Shown here in pieces: positions 34,201-43,901 of a DNA stretch of 64,000 nucleotides; within the stretch, counting starts at the first letter, position 1; the number at the start of each line of letters is the position of its first letter. The notes below the pieces were generated by a model. That model was not told the origin of the DNA. It did no database searches and was given only the letters and a program-made list of their open reading frames with translations. Origin of the DNA: JABSSA01 sp039960995 (lineage in GTDB: Bacteria > Pseudomonadota > Alphaproteobacteria > Rhodobacterales > Rhodobacteraceae). Both the position numbers and the translations under genes were made by a program. The stretch is taken from assembly GCA_039960995.1 (NCBI GenBank), contig JBDVKF010000025.1:1-64000 (forward strand), in the 5' to 3' direction.

Positions 34201-36102
34201 GTGGTGTGGAACATGCGCGGGATTTTGGGAAAAGACCGGCTCAAACTTTGTTTGCGTTTGGTTGCTCCAATACTGGTTCTAGCGCTGTGTTTATCCGCAT
34301 TGTCACAGCACGTGACCCACAACTTATGGCAAACCCTTCCCGCAACCCTGTCCGCTGTTAACCCGCTTATCTGGCTTGCGGCCTTGGGTTTTACGACGTT
34401 CAGCTTTTGGGCGGTCGGACGTTATGACGGCGTCGCCCACACGCATTTGCAAACAGGTGTCTCCGCCGCTCAGGCGCGCCGTGGCGGTACGATTTCAATA
34501 GCTGTCGCACAAACCTTAGGGTTTGGCGTGTTTACTGGGGCATTGGTGCGCTGGCGCTTGTTGCCTGATCTGACATTGTCTTGCGCCTTGGCACTTTCTG
34601 CATTTGTTTCTATTTCTTTTATTTTGGGGTGGATGTTTGTAACGGCAATTGTGTGCCTGTTGCTGCCTGCTCCGGCGTGGACATTTTGGCCTGCTTTGGC
34701 AACAGTTCTGTCCGGACCGGTATTGGTGTTCTGCATGTTTCGCTGGCCTGTCCTACGTCTGAAAACACTTCAATTGAACCTGCCCAGTTTGCGAATGACC
34801 GCCTCAATCGTGGTTTGGAGCACAGTGGATATGTGCGCAGCAGGTGCCGCATTGTGGATCTTACTTCCCAGCGATGCAGGTCCGTCTTTGTTGGCTTTTT
34901 TACCCGTCTATATGATCGCATTGGGTGCCGCATTGATTTCAAACACACCCGGCGGTGTCGGCCCATTCGAATTGGTCCTAATCGGTGCCCTGCCCCAAAT
35001 TTCACCTGACGCGCTGATGACATCAGTCGTTGCATTTCGTTTGGTGTTTTACGCTATCCCAGCATGTATCGGCGTTGCCTTTTTGGTGCGTCCGTTCCGA
35101 TCGCATGATCGCGGCACGGACTATCAATTGCCCGCTTTGGTCTTACGAGAAGCCCCGCGCAGTGAAGTGTCAATAATACTGCAAAACGGCGGAACTATGG
35201 AGCGCACTCGGAGGGGGGCTGTTGCAGTCTGGGTAACCGGCCAAACCGTCACCGCATTGTTTGATCCGATACGCGGCGGGATGTCTGAGACGTTGAAAAC
35301 ACTGCTCAGATTATCCCGTACAGTAGGTCGTTGGCCATTGGTGTACAAATGCTCAGCACAGTGTGCATTGGCAGCCCGTGCCGCAGGTTGGTCAATTATT
35401 CACCTTGCCGACGACGCGTTGATAAAGACTCAAACTTATACACTGAACACCCCAACACGGCGCACATTACGTCGCAAATTGCGTGCCGTTGAAAAAGAAG
35501 GCGTGCAAATCGTATCGATAAAGACCATTTCCGAACTGGAGATCGCGCAGATTGATGCGGATTGGTCAGAACGTTCAGGGCCTGCACGCGGTGGAACAAT
35601 GGGGCGATACGATCCGGAATATCTGAAATGTCAATTTGCATTGGCCGCGAAGGTGAACGGACAAGCCGTTGCTTTTGTCAGCTTCTCCACCTCTCAGAAC
35701 GAATGGACATTGGATGTGATGCGCCAAACCCAAGACGCCCCAGCCGGGGTCATGCACGCCTTGGTCCACCAAACAATTGAAGCCGCAAAAACGCGCGGGA
35801 TTCCAACGGTTTCCTTAGCGGCCACTCCGGCTTGTCCTGATCCTTCGTCCGCTTTCTGGCGGTACGTTTCCAATCAAGTTGTAACACGCACCAGCGGTCC
35901 CGGTTTGCGCCAATTTAAATCTGCCTTTGCCCTAACTTGGCGTCCCAGATACGCCGCCGCTCCTAATCCCATAAAACTTGCGATAGGGTTGGCTGATATC
36001 ACGCGCGAAGTGCTCGATCCACGCCCAATCCAGGGCACATCCCTCAATGACATTCATGATTTACATGAGAATTATGAATTTGATTCACGTCGTCGCGCGT
36101 GA
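34201..36102 (+). CDS. MprF-like aminoacyl-phosphatidylglycerol synthase
   Basis: A 633-residue membrane protein. About eight membrane helices fill the first 310 residues, including the block AALISNTPGGVGPFELVLIGAL of the LPG-synthase membrane domain. A C-terminal GNAT-like DUF2156 domain (about 330-600) holds RKLRAVEKEGVQI, ERSGPARGGTMGRYD and FKSAFALTWRPRY. Family enzymes transfer an amino acid from tRNA to phosphatidylglycerol and affect resistance to cationic peptides. It is shorter than firmicute MprF, lacking the extra N-terminal flippase helices. The start is uncertain: GTG at 34201 or ATG at 34213. Confidence 0.82.
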   Translation: MVWNMRGILGKDRLKLCLRLVAPILVLALCLSALSQHVTHNLWQTLPATLSAVNPLIWLAALGFTTFSFWAVGRYDGVAHTHLQTGVSAAQARRGGTISIAVAQTLGFGVFTGALVRWRLLPDLTLSCALALSAFVSISFILGWMFVTAIVCLLLPAPAWTFWPALATVLSGPVLVFCMFRWPVLRLKTLQLNLPSLRMTASIVVWSTVDMCAAGAALWILLPSDAGPSLLAFLPVYMIALGAALISNTPGGVGPFELVLIGALPQISPDALMTSVVAFRLVFYAIPACIGVAFLVRPFRSHDRGTDYQLPALVLREAPRSEVSIILQNGGTMERTRRGAVAVWVTGQTVTALFDPIRGGMSETLKTLLRLSRTVGRWPLVYKCSAQCALAARAAGWSIIHLADDALIKTQTYTLNTPTRRTLRRKLRAVEKEGVQIVSIKTISELEIAQIDADWSERSGPARGGTMGRYDPEYLKCQFALAAKVNGQAVAFVSFSTSQNEWTLDVMRQTQDAPAGVMHALVHQTIEAAKTRGIPTVSLAATPACPDPSSAFWRYVSNQVVTRTSGPGLRQFKSAFALTWRPRYAAAPNPIKLAIGLADITREVLDPRPIQGTSLNDIHDLHENYEFDSRRRA

Positions 36103-36136
36103 AATAGGCTGTTCGACTCCTAACAAGGCGCATTCC

Positions 36137-37144
36137 ATGACGGACCCACTCAGCAAATTACTCGAAGCCAAGGGCACACTTTTGGCTGACGGCGCGACTG
36201 GAACCAATTTGTTTAACATGGGTTTGATGTCCGGCGACGCACCTGAACTGTGGAACACCGACAAACCCGAGAATATTCGCCAGCTTTATCGCGGTGCGGT
36301 GGATTCTGGATCAGATGTGTTTCTGACCAATTCTTTTGGTGCAAATGCCTCTCGGCTCAAGCTTCACGACGCACAGGATCGTGCATTTGAGCTCAGCAAA
36401 GTCTCTGCCGAAATTGCACGCGAAATCGCGGATGCAGCCGGTCGCCCGGTGATCGTCGCAGGCTCGGTCGGCCCAACTGGCGAAATCATGCAACCCGTCG
36501 GCGCTTTAAGCCACTCAGATGCAGTCGAGATTTTTCAGGAAACCGCCGAAGGGTTGAAGGCCGGTGGTGCGGATATCGTATGGGCCGAAACCATTTCAAG
36601 TATTGAAGAATTCCAAGCCGCTGCAGAAGCATTCGCACGTGCGGATATTCCATGGTGCGGCACGATGAGCTTTGACACGGCTGGGCGCACAATGATGGGC
36701 GTCACCACCAAAGATTTCACGGCGTTGGTGGAAACCTTTGAAGTGCCGCCAATTGCCTTTGGTGCAAATTGCGGAACTGGATCGTCGGACCTCTTGCGGA
36801 CAGTCCTTGGCTTTTCGGACAGCAAACGGGCCGTGATTGCCAAAGGGAACGCCGGTATTCCCAAATATGTCGACGGGCATATTCACTATGATGGTACACC
36901 CGAATTAATGGGCGAATATGCCCTGCTTGCTCGGGCGGCTGGTGCGCAAATTATTGGTGGATGTTGCGGGACACAGCCTGAACATTTGCGTCATATGCGT
37001 GCAGCGTTGGATTCAGCGGTGGATCGTGGCGCACCAACACTGGACGAAATCGTTTCTGCGATGGGTCCGTTTACATCTGCATCAGATGGCACAGATGGCA
37101 ACGACAACGCGCCGCGGCGGCGCAAACGTCGCCGCGCGGCCTGA
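36137..37144 (+). CDS. bmt: Homocysteine S-methyltransferase (Bmt/MetH N-terminal type)
   Basis: A 335-residue protein of the zinc homocysteine methyltransferase family. The zinc ligands are C212 (GANCG) and C276-C277 (GGCCGT), and DGATGTNLF opens the barrel. It is commonly labelled betaine-homocysteine methyltransferase. Its neighbours, a corrinoid protein and DUF1638, suggest it is instead, or also, the homocysteine module of a split cobalamin-dependent methionine synthase, as reported for Phaeobacter and relatives. The C-terminus ends in an arginine-rich tail (RRRKRRRAA). The ATG at 36137 is fixed by family similarity. Confidence 0.85.
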   Translation: MTDPLSKLLEAKGTLLADGATGTNLFNMGLMSGDAPELWNTDKPENIRQLYRGAVDSGSDVFLTNSFGANASRLKLHDAQDRAFELSKVSAEIAREIADAAGRPVIVAGSVGPTGEIMQPVGALSHSDAVEIFQETAEGLKAGGADIVWAETISSIEEFQAAAEAFARADIPWCGTMSFDTAGRTMMGVTTKDFTALVETFEVPPIAFGANCGTGSSDLLRTVLGFSDSKRAVIAKGNAGIPKYVDGHIHYDGTPELMGEYALLARAAGAQIIGGCCGTQPEHLRHMRAALDSAVDRGAPTLDEIVSAMGPFTSASDGTDGNDNAPRRRKRRRAA

Positions 37145-37155
37145 CCTTATGCGAC

Positions 37156-38226
37156 TTAAAATAGCGACATTTGGGTTCCCGATAAAATCGGGGCACGAAA
37201 CAAATCTGTGCGCATGGGGTGTGCCGCTTTCGCAAGCCCCAGCCGTTTGATCGCTATGTTAAATCGCGCCGCAACGAGTTCAGCATAATGACCTTCCCCT
37301 CGCATTCGATGATGCCATTGCGCGCTGTACAACTGCCCACCGTGCATTTCGCGCAACCGGGTCAGAACGCGGTCGGCCCGGTTTGGCATAACGTTTCGAA
37401 GCCACTCTTCGACCAGTCCCGCGACTTCTTGTGGCAATCGCAACATAATCCAGCTGGCCGTCCGTGCCCCAGCATCCTTACCGGCGCGAAGGATGGATTC
37501 AAGTTCGGGGTCCGTCAGGGCCGGAATCATCGGAGACGCCATAATGCGCACCGGAATTCCCGCCTGCGCCAATCGTTGGATCGTTTTCAACCGACGCAAA
37601 GGCGCTGGCGCACGCGGTTCCATTTGTCGGGACAATTCTGCGTCCAATGTCGTCACGGAAATCCCCACACGCACCAATCCGCGCCGCGCCATCGGCCCCA
37701 AGATATCAAGATCCCTTTCAATCAGGCTGCCCTTGGTGACAATGGCGATTGGATGCCCGGTTTCGGCGAGAACCTTAAGGCAAGCGCGCGTAATCTCGTG
37801 TTTAATTTCAATGGGTTGGTACGGGTCGGTGTTCGTTCCGATGGCAATTGGCGCAACCGCATAGCTCTTTTTCGCCAACTCGGACTGCAACACGTCAGCC
37901 GCTGTCGGCCTTGCGACCAAACGGGTTTCAAAATCAAGCCCTGGCGACAACCCAAGATAAGCATGGGTTGGGCGCGCGAAACAGTAAACGCACCCATGCT
38001 CGCACCCTCTGTACGGATTGATCGACCGGTCGAACGGCAGATCAGGCGAACGATTGTACGTAATCATTTTGCGCGGTCGTTCCAAAGCCACTTCTGTGCG
38101 CAAGGTTTTCAGGTCGACGTCGGTTTCCCATCCGTCGTCCACATCCATACGGGTGTGCGTTTCGAACCGTCCGACGTCGTTGGAAATCGCGCCGCGCCCT
38201 TTGATTTGAATGCACTTCAATGTCAT
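37156..38226 (-). CDS. Radical SAM protein, SplB-like / PA0069 family
   Basis: A 356-residue protein with the iron-sulfur motif CEHGCVYC in a context NPYRGCEHGCVYCFARPTH typical of this family. The remainder forms a TIM-barrel with PYQPIEIKHEITRACL and a Leu-rich tail. It resembles spore photoproduct lyase but is found in non-sporulating bacteria; the reaction is not known. The ATG at 38226 is preferred over an upstream TTG. It lies convergent with the homocysteine methyltransferase and divergent from the corrinoid gene. Confidence 0.85.
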   Translation of the reverse strand: MTLKCIQIKGRGAISNDVGRFETHTRMDVDDGWETDVDLKTLRTEVALERPRKMITYNRSPDLPFDRSINPYRGCEHGCVYCFARPTHAYLGLSPGLDFETRLVARPTAADVLQSELAKKSYAVAPIAIGTNTDPYQPIEIKHEITRACLKVLAETGHPIAIVTKGSLIERDLDILGPMARRGLVRVGISVTTLDAELSRQMEPRAPAPLRRLKTIQRLAQAGIPVRIMASPMIPALTDPELESILRAGKDAGARTASWIMLRLPQEVAGLVEEWLRNVMPNRADRVLTRLREMHGGQLYSAQWHHRMRGEGHYAELVAARFNIAIKRLGLAKAAHPMRTDLFRAPILSGTQMSLF

Positions 38227-38415
38227 GCAGTTAGCGTAGAACAAATGTGGAACATTTGCTATGCCTTCTTACAACATCACTACAACTTGAAACTCAATCA
38301 CTGTTTTTTACCCGCAAAGGTCGCCTCCGATACGGACGATGTCGCAATTCGGACAGTCCGTCCGCGACATTATGACCAAATGCGTGTAAAGGCCCCTGAT
38401 CGAAGAGGATGACCC

Positions 38416-39117
38416 ATGTCTGAAGAAGACGATATCGTTTTGGCCGAACTCGACGACGAAGAGCTTGTCCAACAAATGTTTGACGACCTTTACGATGGTC
38501 TCAAGGAAGAGATCGAAGAAGGTGTGAACATCTTACTTGGACGCGGTTGGGCGCCCTATAAGGTTTTGACCGAAGCGTTGGTTGGTGGAATGACCATTGT
38601 TGGGCAAGATTTCCGAGATGGTATCTTGTTTGTTCCCGAAGTGTTGCTGGCTGCGAATGCGATGAAGGGTGGTATGTTCATCCTGAAACCGTTGTTGGCC
38701 GAAACAGGTGCGCCACGTGTCGGTAAGATGGTGATTGGAACCGTCAAAGGCGACATTCACGACATCGGCAAGAACCTCGTCTCCATGATGATGGAAGGTG
38801 CCGGGTTTGAGGTTGTGGATCTTGGCATTAACAACCCAGTCGAAAACTACCTTGAGGCGCTAGAAGCAGAACAAGCCGATATTTTGGGTATGTCAGCGCT
38901 TTTGACGACAACGATGCCCTATATGAAGGTCGTGATTGATACCTTGGTCGAACAAGGTTTGCGCGACGATTATATCGTGCTGGTCGGCGGTGCGCCGTTG
39001 AATGAGGAATTTGGCAAGGCAATTGGCGCTGACGCTTATTGCCGGGATGCTGCCGTTGCAGTTGAAACAGCTAAAGAGTTTGTTGCGCGCAAGCATAACC
39101 AACTCGCTGCTGGGTAA
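38416..39117 (+). CDS. Corrinoid (cobalamin-binding) methyl-carrier protein
   Basis: A 233-residue two-domain protein. Residues 20-95 form the helical cap and 103-225 the B12 domain with GDIHDIGKNLV, in which H115 is the lower cobalt ligand. It equals the cobalamin module of MetH and resembles MtbC. Probable role: shuttling methyl groups to homocysteine with the Bmt-like protein. It begins a two-gene unit with DUF1638, 12 bases apart. Synteny with methionine loci of other roseobacters is from memory. Confidence 0.9.
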   Translation: MSEEDDIVLAELDDEELVQQMFDDLYDGLKEEIEEGVNILLGRGWAPYKVLTEALVGGMTIVGQDFRDGILFVPEVLLAANAMKGGMFILKPLLAETGAPRVGKMVIGTVKGDIHDIGKNLVSMMMEGAGFEVVDLGINNPVENYLEALEAEQADILGMSALLTTTMPYMKVVIDTLVEQGLRDDYIVLVGGAPLNEEFGKAIGADAYCRDAAVAVETAKEFVARKHNQLAAG

Positions 39118-39129
39118 AGGTCGGGGCGC

Positions 39130-39765
39130 ATGTCCCTGCCCTCAGATTCCAGTTTGACTGAAAATGGGCTTGCCGCTTCTGGCGGCGGGCGCGTTTTGGT
39201 GATCGCGTGTGGCGCGTTGGCGCGTGAGATCATCGACATAAAGACGGTCAACGGCTGGGATCACCTGGACCTGACCTGCCTGCCCGCGAACCTTCATCTG
39301 TACCCAGAGAAAATCACTGATGCTGTGTGCAGCGCGGTGGCAAAACACAGATCTGACTATCATGATGTCTTTGTCGCCTATGCGGATTGTGGGACCGGTG
39401 GGTTACTGCAAGCGGCCTGTGATGACATGGGTGTCGAAATGATCAAAGGCCCGCATTGCTATAGTTTTTTCGAGGAAAATGAACGCTTTGCCGAGCAAAG
39501 TGAAAGTGAATTCACCACGTTTTTCCTTACGGATTTTCTGGTTCGCCAGTTTGACGCTTTTGTCTGGCGTCCAATGGGATTGGATCGCCATCCGGAACTG
39601 CGAGACATGTATTTCGGAAATTACGAAAAATTGGTGTATCAGGCCCAAACTGACGATCCTGAATTGACCCAAAAAGCCAAGGAATGCGCACAACGTCTTG
39701 GGCTTGCTTTTGAACGTCGGTTTACTGGATACGGCGATCTGGCGAACGCGCTGGCCGAAATCTGA
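39130..39765 (+). CDS. DUF1638 protein, linked to methionine synthase
   Basis: A 211-residue protein of DUF1638. Visible blocks are VLVIACGALAREI, FVAYADCGTGGLL and IKGPHCYSFFE, with conserved Cys and His residues suggesting a metal or corrinoid site. It is placed 12 bases after the corrinoid-protein gene. Genetic work in other roseobacters has tied DUF1638 to vitamin B12-dependent methionine synthesis; its biochemical task remains open. Confidence 0.85.
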   Translation: MSLPSDSSLTENGLAASGGGRVLVIACGALAREIIDIKTVNGWDHLDLTCLPANLHLYPEKITDAVCSAVAKHRSDYHDVFVAYADCGTGGLLQAACDDMGVEMIKGPHCYSFFEENERFAEQSESEFTTFFLTDFLVRQFDAFVWRPMGLDRHPELRDMYFGNYEKLVYQAQTDDPELTQKAKECAQRLGLAFERRFTGYGDLANALAEI

Positions 39766-39769
39766 GAAA

Positions 39770-40177
39770 CTAGCCCTTTGCCGCGATGCTTCGAATGCGT
39801 TCGATCATAGCGCGCAAGCCGTTTGATCGTTGGGCGGACAAATGATCAGTTAACCCAATACGACCCATTTCGGCGCGTGCGTCGACTGCCATTACATCTG
39901 ACAATGTCAGGCCGTTATACAATTTCCGCAGCACTGCGATCAATCCGTTGACAATCATGGCATCACTTTCGCCATCAAATGTCAGCACGTCCTCCTCGAC
40001 CTGAACATGCAACCAAACTTGGCTGGCGCATCCGTCAACTTTGGTCGCGGGCACTTTCAACCCGTCTGGCAACGGGTCCATCGCCTTCCCCTCTTCGATG
40101 ACATGCCGATAGCGGTCTTCCCAATCTTCGAGAAATTCAAAATCTTCTACGATGTTTTCGAATGCTTCTGTTGCCAT
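39770..40177 (-). CDS. sufE: SufE-family sulfur acceptor
   Basis: A 135-residue SufE-like protein that takes sulfur from SufS-type desulfurases for iron-sulfur assembly. The acceptor cysteine is C50 in KVDGCASQVWL, and the C-terminal helix region (AQRSNGLRAMIERIR) is usual. The ATG at 40177 is preferred. It is tail-to-tail with DUF1638 (4-base gap) and 121 bases from the divergent lipoprotein. Confidence 0.92.
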   Translation of the reverse strand: MATEAFENIVEDFEFLEDWEDRYRHVIEEGKAMDPLPDGLKVPATKVDGCASQVWLHVQVEEDVLTFDGESDAMIVNGLIAVLRKLYNGLTLSDVMAVDARAEMGRIGLTDHLSAQRSNGLRAMIERIRSIAAKG

Positions 40178-40298
40178 CTTTGCCTCTTTCTTTGACCATG
40201 ACCTAGGACGCAAGATTGCAAAGGTCCAGACCAACACGTCTTTTCAAAGTCAGGTGGTTGCGCTACGACACTGTCAAAAGACCATGGGGGGCTTATCG

Positions 40299-40832
40299 AT
40301 GCGTCGCGTCACCATTTTGCTACTAGCTGCCGTTGTTGGCCTGACCGCGTGCGGAACGGTCAGGGACAGTCGGATTAATCCATTGAATTGGTTCGGCAAC
40401 AGCCGAGAAGAGCCCGTGCAAGCCGCACCAGAGAAGGCCGTAAACCCGTTGATTCCTGAACAGTCGTCGGGTGGATTGTTCAAGCGACAAAAAGAATTGG
40501 ACAGTATTTACAGAGGTGTTCCTGTAAATGTCGTGCGTGACCTTGTCATCGAACGTGTTCCTGGCGGCGCAATCATTCGCGTCACGGGTGTATCGCAATT
40601 TCAAAATGTGTATGACGTTCGTTTGACGCCTGTCGATGAAGACGAAGAACCCGTCGAAGGTGTTTTGGAATACCGTCTTGAGGCAATTATACCGGAAAAG
40701 CCAATTTCTGGTGGTGATGAGCGCTTGCGCACGATAGTGGCGGCACGGACAGTGACCGATAGCGAACTGGAACTGGTGCGCCAAATTCGGGTTATTGGTC
40801 AGGACAACGCACGCATTATCGCGCGGCGCTAA
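40299..40832 (+). CDS. Lipoprotein of unknown function
   Basis: A 177-residue exported lipoprotein. The signal peptide MRRVTILLLAAVVGLTAC ends in a lipobox (LTAC) with Cys18. The mature part is acidic to mixed with repeated beta-like segments (VIERVPGGAIIRVTGVSQ). I recognise no named family. A run of G precedes the ATG at 40299; an in-frame ATG 15 bases upstream is possible. Confidence 0.75.
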   Translation: MRRVTILLLAAVVGLTACGTVRDSRINPLNWFGNSREEPVQAAPEKAVNPLIPEQSSGGLFKRQKELDSIYRGVPVNVVRDLVIERVPGGAIIRVTGVSQFQNVYDVRLTPVDEDEEPVEGVLEYRLEAIIPEKPISGGDERLRTIVAARTVTDSELELVRQIRVIGQDNARIIARR

Positions 40833-40853
40833 ACCGTCAAATCTGTGTATTTG

Positions 40854-42014
40854 TCAGTCCAATGGAATGATTTGAACGTCATTACCATTGGCTGTCAGCG
40901 CGATTTTGCCTTCGCAAAGGCGCAATGCGTCGTCGCCAAACACTTCCATACGCCATCCTGTCAGTGCAGGCATGTCCCGCACTCCAGCTGACAACGCATC
41001 CAAATCAGAAGCTGAGGCAATCAGTTTCGCAGCAACCCCTGCATGTTCCGTTTTTGCTTTTAACAACACACGCAGTAAGTCGGCCAACGCTGGGTTCACC
41101 TGCAAACGATCACGGTTGTGATCCACGCTTGGCAGTGATTTGTCAGGCAGGTTGGCAGCCTTTTGGATCGCTTGAAGAATGCCTTCAGCGATATCGCCTT
41201 TCCGAGCTTCACGTAACAGCAACCGCGCACGGTTTAACTCTTCCATGGTCTTTGGCTTTAGGCTGGCCAATTCAATCAACGCATCATCTTTGTAAACACG
41301 GTTTCGCGGAACATTTTTACCCTGTGCGTGTTTCTCGCGAAAAGCGGCCAATTCGCGAACATTGGCAAGAAACCGAGGGCTACTCGTTCGCGTTTTGACG
41401 CGTTTCCATGCATTTTGCGGCTCGATTATGTAGGTGGCCGGAGAAAGCAGCACTTTTAATTCTTCAGACACCCAACGTGCGCGTTTTGTTTTGTCTATTT
41501 CCTTGGACAGGAATTCATAGATCGTGCGCAAATGCGTAACATCCGCCAATGCATACGTCATCTGAGCGTCTGTCAAAGGCCTGCGCGACCAATCCGTAAA
41601 CCGGGATGTTTTGTCCAGTTTTGCCCGCGCGATCTTTTTCACGAGGGTCTCGTATCCAACTTGTTCACCAAATCCGCACACCATCGCGGCGACCTGAGTA
41701 TCAAACAAAGGTTCTGGAAAAACCTGCGCATCGACAAAGAAAATTTCTAAATCTTGCCGGGCTGCGTGAAAGACTTTGACGACGGATGTGTCGCGAAACA
41801 ACTCATATAGCGGTTCAAGCGACAGACCATCCGATAGCGGGTCAACCAAAACGGCGTCTGTTTTCCCGTCACCAGGGTAAGCCAATTGAATAAGGCACAA
41901 TTTGGAATAATAGGTGCGCTCACGCAGGAATTCGGTATCGACCGTTACATAGTCATATTTGGCAGCTTCGGTACAAAAAGCGTGCAGTTCGGCGGTCGTT
42001 GAAAGTGTAATCAT
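40854..42014 (-). CDS. rnd: Ribonuclease D
   Basis: A 386-residue 3'-5' exonuclease trimming tRNA precursors. The DEDD core is visible as VTVDTEFLRERTYY, VKVFHAARQDLEIF and MTYALADVTHLRTIYEFL, and an HRDC domain follows (LANVRELAAFREKHAQ). ATG start. It lies 75 bases downstream of purN on the same strand. Confidence 0.93.
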   Translation of the reverse strand: MITLSTTAELHAFCTEAAKYDYVTVDTEFLRERTYYSKLCLIQLAYPGDGKTDAVLVDPLSDGLSLEPLYELFRDTSVVKVFHAARQDLEIFFVDAQVFPEPLFDTQVAAMVCGFGEQVGYETLVKKIARAKLDKTSRFTDWSRRPLTDAQMTYALADVTHLRTIYEFLSKEIDKTKRARWVSEELKVLLSPATYIIEPQNAWKRVKTRTSSPRFLANVRELAAFREKHAQGKNVPRNRVYKDDALIELASLKPKTMEELNRARLLLREARKGDIAEGILQAIQKAANLPDKSLPSVDHNRDRLQVNPALADLLRVLLKAKTEHAGVAAKLIASASDLDALSAGVRDMPALTGWRMEVFGDDALRLCEGKIALTANGNDVQIIPLD

Positions 42015-42027
42015 TCGTTATCCATCA

Positions 42028-42051
42028 CAAGCCCGTGCCCTGCGGGTCTTG
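42028..42051 (-). other. Stem-loop between purN and rnd
   Basis: CAAGCCCG and CGGGTCTTG (42028-42035, 42043-42051) form a stem with one bulged base. It lies in the purN-rnd spacer. No T run follows on the transcribed strand, so a terminator is not supported; it may limit read-through. Confidence 0.35.
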
Positions 42052-42089
42052 GTGGCTTACACGAAAGTAAATCCAAGAACCAGTGCCGG

Positions 42090-42680
42090 TTAAAGGTCGA
42101 TGCGAGTTCTGTCGCCACTTGCGAAACGACGAAGTACTAAAGGGTATAATTGATGCTCTTTTGTCAACACTCGACCCGCCAATAGGTCAGGTGTGTCATC
42201 TGGTTCCACCGGAACCACGGCCTGACCAAGGATAGGACCATCATCCAAAACAGGCGTCACAATATGAACGCTGCACCCTGCCGTCCGGTCTCCGGCGTTC
42301 AATGCACGCGCGTGTGTGTTCAAGCCTGGATACTTGGGTAACAACGAAGGATGGATGTTCAGCATCTTGTTGGCACGAGCGTCGACAAAAGCGGGCGACA
42401 AAACGCGCATAAACCCAGCCAAACAGAATAGATCTGCATCATATTGAGAAAGCGCCTTATCGACACTGACTTCGAATGCGGTCTTGTCTTTCCCAAAAGG
42501 ACGATGATCCACAATCTCGGTTGCAAGCCCTTGGGACTTTGCCCAGCTGACGCCAGCCGCGTCGGGCTTGTTTGAAAAGATCACGCACGGCCGCGCAGGA
42601 TGGTCACCCTGCATACTTTCGACAAGGGTCCGCATATTGGACCCCCCGCCAGAAATAAAAATGGCAACGCGCTTGGTCAA
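42090..42680 (-). CDS. purN: Phosphoribosylglycinamide formyltransferase
   Basis: A 196-residue folate-dependent GAR transformylase. VAIFISGGGSNMRTL is the phosphate-binding start, the catalytic block reads KMLNIHPSLLPKYPG, and the conserved Asp lies in VTPVLDDGPILGQ. The start is TTG (42680), overlapping the purM stop as TTGA; this unusual codon is fixed by the family N-terminus. Confidence 0.93.
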   Translation of the reverse strand: MTKRVAIFISGGGSNMRTLVESMQGDHPARPCVIFSNKPDAAGVSWAKSQGLATEIVDHRPFGKDKTAFEVSVDKALSQYDADLFCLAGFMRVLSPAFVDARANKMLNIHPSLLPKYPGLNTHARALNAGDRTAGCSVHIVTPVLDDGPILGQAVVPVEPDDTPDLLAGRVLTKEHQLYPLVLRRFASGDRTRIDL

Positions 42681-43714
42681 AAAAGTAATCCGCTGTATTG
42701 AACACCCTGCCCCTCAGACACGGTGCCGATGCGCACGCTATCTGAACCCAGAATTTGCATTGCAGCATCAGCTTGGTCTGCCGGAACTGCAGCAACCATG
42801 CCAATGCCTGCGTTAAACGTTTTCAACAGTTCGGATTCCTCGAGCCCCCCGACCTTTACCAACCATTGAAACACAGGTGGCAAGCTCCAACTGTTCAGGT
42901 CGATATTTGCACACAGTCCATCAGGCATCATCCGGGGGACGTTTTCAGTCAGACCGCCGCCTGTGATATGCGAAAACCCATGCACAACACCGGCACGTGT
43001 CGCTTCTACTGCGGGTCGGACATACAATTGTGTCGGGGCCAATAGTGCTTCACCCAGTGTTTTGCCTGACCAAGGGCACGTGTCATCCCAACCAAGGCCA
43101 GAAAGTTCAACAAGCTTGCGCACCAAAGAATATCCGTTGGAATGAACACCATTGGATGGCATGCCAAGCAAAACATCTCCGGCTGACACATCACGCGGCA
43201 AATCTTGTCCGCGCTCCATCGCGCCGACAGCAAATCCCGCAAGGTCAAAATCACCCGGAGGATACATGCCTGGCATTTCAGCGGTTTCACCACCAATCAA
43301 TGCACACCCCGACGCTTCGCACCCAACCGCAATGCCTTCGACGATGCGTGCTGCTTTATCAACGTCCAACGCACCGGTGGCGAAGTAATCCAAAAAGAAC
43401 AGAGGTTCCGCGCCCTGACAGATCAAATCATTGACACACATCGCCACAAGATCGATCCCGACTGTGTCCACGTGACCGGTATCAATCGCAATACGTAACT
43501 TGGTTCCGACGCCATCTGTGGCGGCAACAAGGATCGGGTCATTGAACCCTGCGGCCTTTAGGTCAAACAGACCTCCGAACCCGCCAAGACCGGACATAAC
43601 ACCTGTCCGTTTTGTGCGCGCAGCGGCAGGTTTGATACGATCAACAAGAGTATTACCAGCCTCGATATCTACGCCCGCATCACTGTAAGTTAATCCGTTC
43701 TTCTTATTGCTCAT
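42677..43714 (-). CDS. purM: Phosphoribosylformylglycinamidine cyclo-ligase
   Basis: A 345-residue AIR synthetase. LTYSDAGVDIEAGN, VATDGVGTKLRIA, ALIGGETAEMPGMY and FSHITGGGLTENVPRM are its usual blocks. GGAGACAGATC precedes the ATG at 43714. It forms an operon with purN through a four-base overlap. Confidence 0.96.
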   Translation of the reverse strand: MSNKKNGLTYSDAGVDIEAGNTLVDRIKPAAARTKRTGVMSGLGGFGGLFDLKAAGFNDPILVAATDGVGTKLRIAIDTGHVDTVGIDLVAMCVNDLICQGAEPLFFLDYFATGALDVDKAARIVEGIAVGCEASGCALIGGETAEMPGMYPPGDFDLAGFAVGAMERGQDLPRDVSAGDVLLGMPSNGVHSNGYSLVRKLVELSGLGWDDTCPWSGKTLGEALLAPTQLYVRPAVEATRAGVVHGFSHITGGGLTENVPRMMPDGLCANIDLNSWSLPPVFQWLVKVGGLEESELLKTFNAGIGMVAAVPADQADAAMQILGSDSVRIGTVSEGQGVQYSGLLF

Positions 43715-43901
43715 GATCTGTCTCCAGCGCGCGCCGTTTTTTGCTTGCCCGCGTTTAGGGCATGCGCGCACGACTTGCAAAGGCATTGCTCACAAGTGCG
43801 CGATATACCCATTCGTTACTTGGTGTTCATGCCAAGCTAACTATTGTGGGACATAGCATTGAACGCAAAGTGAACATGCAAATCGGACAAGGGAACTTAC
43901 C

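Noticed and set aside
37219..38412. A 397-codon plus-strand frame opposite the radical SAM gene
   Set aside because: It is the antisense shadow of a gene with a clear iron-sulfur motif; its product has no recognisable domain.
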